Shown in pieces: positions 5,201 through 6,275 of a stretch of DNA of 6,275 nt. Both the position numbers and the translations under genes were made by a program. The notes under the pieces were generated by a model. The model did not search any database, was not told where the DNA came from, and worked only from the letters and a program-made list of their open reading frames with translations. Source of the DNA: Gammaproteobacteria bacterium (GTDB lineage: Bacteria > Pseudomonadota > Gammaproteobacteria > SG8-11); contig JACQEQ010000106.1 in the NCBI GenBank assembly GCA_016200445.1, positions 1 through 6,275 of the forward strand, written 5' to 3'. Within the stretch, counting starts at the first letter, position 1. The number at the start of each line of letters is the position of its first letter.

Positions 5201-6275
5201 TGATGCGTTCCAGCGGTTTTTGCGTCAGGGGGTCGAGCTTGACTTTACCAGCGGCATCGAGATCGGGGCCGATGACATAATCCAAACCGGTGACCGTGGA
5301 TTCGGTTTTAATGCCCCAGGCGTCATAGCTGTGAGCGGTGACGACTGTGCTGTTGCCCCAAGTAAACGTCTTGGACCCAACATCAAACGTATTCGGCTCG
5401 ACGATTTCGGTTTTCAAACGCCCTGCAGCGTCATACACAAACGCCGCCTTGCGTGTGCCCGTCAGTGCCTGACCGGTAACGCTGAACGCGCCCGGCATGG
5501 TGCTGGTCATACTGGTCGTCGCAACCTGCCCAAACTGCCAGTTGGTATAGTCGGACGGGTAAAACACACTCTCGGTGGTTTTTATAAAACCGTCGCTGGA
5601 CTCGACCTTGACTTTTTTGGTATTGCCGTCGACGTCAGGCGGATCACTGGTGGTGGTGACGTGCGAGATTTCGGTTTCGTCGAGTTCGTAGCTGTACGAA
5701 GTCGTCGAGGTTGAATAGGTGAGGTAGCGCTTGTTGCCAAAATAACCGGCGGTTGCCGTTGTACCGATAACTGTTTGGTCATACGCATTGAGCGTCTTCG
5801 ACAGCAGCTTGCCGTTCGGCTGCTTAACATCGGTCTGGTACGGCGAACCCGTGAACGGGAAATCCTGCAAATTGTAAGTCGTTGAAACCACGCCGTTGGG
5901 CGCGGTGACTTCCACAATGCGGAAACCTAAATCACCTCGGCCGCGTTCATGCTCCTTCTTGTCGGTATAGTGATATTTGGTTTTACTAGTGCTTAATGTT
6001 CCCGGTTTACTAGCGACATACGCCGCGCTTACCCCGTTAGTAACACTGTATTCAGAGACCACATTAGTATGGTCCTGGACGTCCTTCGTTGGATAAGCGG
6101 CGTTGTTTGCCTTGGTGTAAACGGCGGTGTCAGTGAGCGGTTTGTAGGTGATAGTAGTTTGAGCGTCGAAGCCTGTAGTGACCTTCGTTAGGAGGTCGGG
6201 AAACGCGCCGTCGCTATTCCACGTGTGGACGTAATTTCCCCCAACGATATGGATGAGGTCAGTCTTGCCGTCACC
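1830..6275 (-). CDS. Rhs/YD-repeat protein with FG-GAP and TcdB-like N-terminal part, 5' partial
   Basis: This is a large shell-forming Rhs protein, probably a secreted or surface polymorphic toxin. The frame is open from the window edge to TAA 1830-1832: 1481 visible residues with the N-terminus missing. The GTG at 6060-6062 is internal, not the start. Order of parts (visible numbering): 1-25 is the end of an FG-GAP/VCBS repeat (GDGKTDLIHI...WNSDG). Residues about 35-150 are a TcdB/SpvB-like middle region with ITYKPLTD, GRGDLGFR (112-119) and LQDFPFTG. About 16 YD-type repeats follow (such as YDAAGRL, YYDAFGRK, YDVLGRM, YDANGNQ), with a CSVCP cysteine pair after the third. The Rhs-associated core is at 1053-1167, running from KDNLGSV to GRIYDTKIGRFLQADP and DPSGY. 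Residues 1168-1329 are a Gly/Ala-rich hydrophobic stretch ending AFSYMFN. Residues 1330-1481 are a unique tip. Known Rhs and TcdB proteins form a hollow cocoon and self-cleave after the core to free the tip. The second DPxG motif is present, but the first is DPSI rather than DPIG. The secretion route cannot be seen here. Confidence 0.93.
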   Translation of the reverse strand, partial: GDGKTDLIHIVGGNYVHTWNSDGAFPDLLTKVTTGFDAQTTITYKPLTDTAVYTKANNAAYPTKDVQDHTNVVSEYSVTNGVSAAYVASKPGTLSTSKTKYHYTDKKEHERGRGDLGFRIVEVTAPNGVVSTTYNLQDFPFTGSPYQTDVKQPNGKLLSKTLNAYDQTVIGTTATAGYFGNKRYLTYSTSTTSYSYELDETEISHVTTTSDPPDVDGNTKKVKVESSDGFIKTTESVFYPSDYTNWQFGQVATTSMTSTMPGAFSVTGQALTGTRKAAFVYDAAGRLKTEIVEPNTFDVGSKTFTWGNSTVVTAHSYDAWGIKTESTVTGLDYVIGPDLDAAGKVKLDPLTQKPLERIISGSDTQVSRRTSKSSYVENGDGTATVTSWNAKDHKETQTIDLRFGVPISSTGPNGLTTQWYYDAFGRKVRELRADGTYSDTEYLDCSVCPSHVATPKYRVKSSSSTSTAVAYAYYDVLGRVITTESQGLNNETIYKDAYYDDYGRVWKSTNAYYANNPVGKTESITTYNAILGRVESGSMPDESQPDSSATVSTSTAYSVYSYFDSTSGSTVIVPRVVITDSNSHSRVEEHNTEGKLVETTDALGSTVKYRYDAFGNLVVVENQGYDGVKLPSIVTGYDSRGRKIYMQDPDMGQWQYGYNTFGELKWQQDAKGQVVTMDYDVLGRMVKRSEPEGASTWTYDTAPHGIGKVAQEVGFKGQAVGGSSSFTYPPARSYVYDSLGRPALVGIALNGEMYTMYSAYDASGRLESTTYPGVNGERFSVKRNFNSLGYVTNITDGAGLSTFWRVDSMDASGRVTKETLGNGATNEYTYTKGGRVRHIKSLGGAQTIQDFSYEYDKVANLHTRDDGSSKEVLGYDALDRLTSVTATGNAAFNKTYSYDSFGNFKTKSDVDADEWVYGLKPGVASPFAGPHAVTQLKKAGAVVGQYAYDANGNQTSGTGRNVDYTSFNMPKRIATAASVVEFAYDAQHERIIQVKDGDMTLYMSPRWDAGTQFLKETKKDGTVEYQHHIYAASSPVAVYTVTVKNSVVTKKTRYFHKDNLGSVTAISGDVNGVFQVFERFSFEPFGARRQSGLFTNLTSIETKHGYTGHEMLDSVNLIHMNGRIYDTKIGRFLQADPSIQAPNNLQSYNRYSYVMNNPLSMSDPSGYSWLSKKWKKAWNHGLKQVTAIVVAAAIIYACPTCQVLAGSVAGYINTGTLKGAVMGGVSAYAFNVAGNIGPSFGAGPGGALARMALHGAVGGAMSVAQGGSFKSGFISGAFSKATSGLLEGEGMNYAQHVGINALVGGIGSRLGGGSFRDGAMTGAFSYMFNDYIHEDGHEYDYRTRICSVGSAGCTPENVYEGLLRHDYPGQPSGTVVVNNGEYYVFGEYTGNSNLGHINVYVDRDSLVTYNETASGHIFYGGSVTQAVVVDQGSIYIKVYGTGSNSGLFNATTNYVAGYVGFTGNHEAIRQYVLWNGVAQKF
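2289..2774 (-). other. Gly/Ala-rich hydrophobic linker between Rhs core and tip
   Basis: These 162 residues start with a basic stretch (SWLSKKWKKAWNHG) and then a hydrophobic run (VTAIVVAAAIIYACPTC), long enough to span a membrane. Repeated short Gly/Ala segments follow, such as GAVMGGVSAYAFN, GAVGGAMSVAQGGSFKSGF and GGSFRDGAMTGAFSYMFN. The two GGSF...G(A/F) segments look like imperfect internal repeats. Such glycine-zipper-like pre-toxin regions are common after Rhs cores and are thought to help translocation or packing of the tip. That role is inferred here. Confidence 0.55.
2775..3119 (-). other. Rhs-associated core domain ending in DPSGY
   Basis: These 115 residues hold the hallmark of the family: YFHKDNLGSVTAI, FEPFGARR, YTGHEMLD, MNGRIYDTKIGRFLQADP, NRYSYVMNNPLS and a final DPSGY. 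In characterised Rhs and TcdB proteins the paired DP motifs belong to an aspartyl self-cleavage site that separates shell from toxin. Here the two Asp residues are 27 apart and only the second has Gly in the motif. Everything after DPSGY (314 residues) is the variable part. Confidence 0.9.

Noticed and set aside
3300..5450. Recurring GTCGTAG-type words on the plus strand, which could suggest a DNA repeat array
   Set aside because: They are the reverse complement of the Tyr-Asp codons of the YD repeats, spaced irregularly by protein repeat length. They are not a CRISPR array or a regulatory array.

Overview
The window reads as an accessory region of a Gammaproteobacterium. This is inferred from the style of the Rhs core (NRYSYVMNNPLS followed by DPSGY), an IS4-type transposase, and GC that is fairly high in the gene body. 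No housekeeping gene is present to narrow the host further.

Layout, left to right. (1) About 1-1114 is the right-hand part of an IS4-family insertion sequence on the plus strand. Its transposase frame keeps the whole DDE catalytic core and the family's Y-R-E-K signature, but an in-frame TAG sits directly before the first catalytic Asp and no continuous N-terminal frame is visible, so it is called a pseudogene. A sequence that looks like the right terminal inverted repeat ends at 1114. (2) 1115-1275 is a short non-coding gap with a 21-bp imperfect palindrome (1215-1235) and a polypyrimidine tract. (3) 1276-1815, minus strand, is a 179-residue protein of unknown family with a probable Sec signal peptide. 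(4) 1830-6275, minus strand, is one very long frame for an Rhs/YD-repeat protein. It is still open at the right edge of the window, so its N-terminus is missing.

The Rhs protein is modular in the order of transcription: the end of an FG-GAP/VCBS-like repeat, a TcdB/SpvB-like middle region, about 16 YD-type repeats, an Rhs-associated core ending in DPSGY (residues 1053-1167 of the visible 1481), a Gly/Ala-rich hydrophobic stretch, and a distinct C-terminal tip of about 152 residues. The tip and the downstream gene look less GC-rich than the core.

The downstream gene starts 14 bases after the rhs stop, and its ribosome binding site touches that stop codon. This is the arrangement expected of a polymorphic toxin with its cognate immunity protein. 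Neither the tip nor the small protein was assigned to a named toxin or immunity family, and this pair is the most interesting content of the window. The IS remnant at the 3' side of the cluster fits the usual turnover of DNA around rhs loci.
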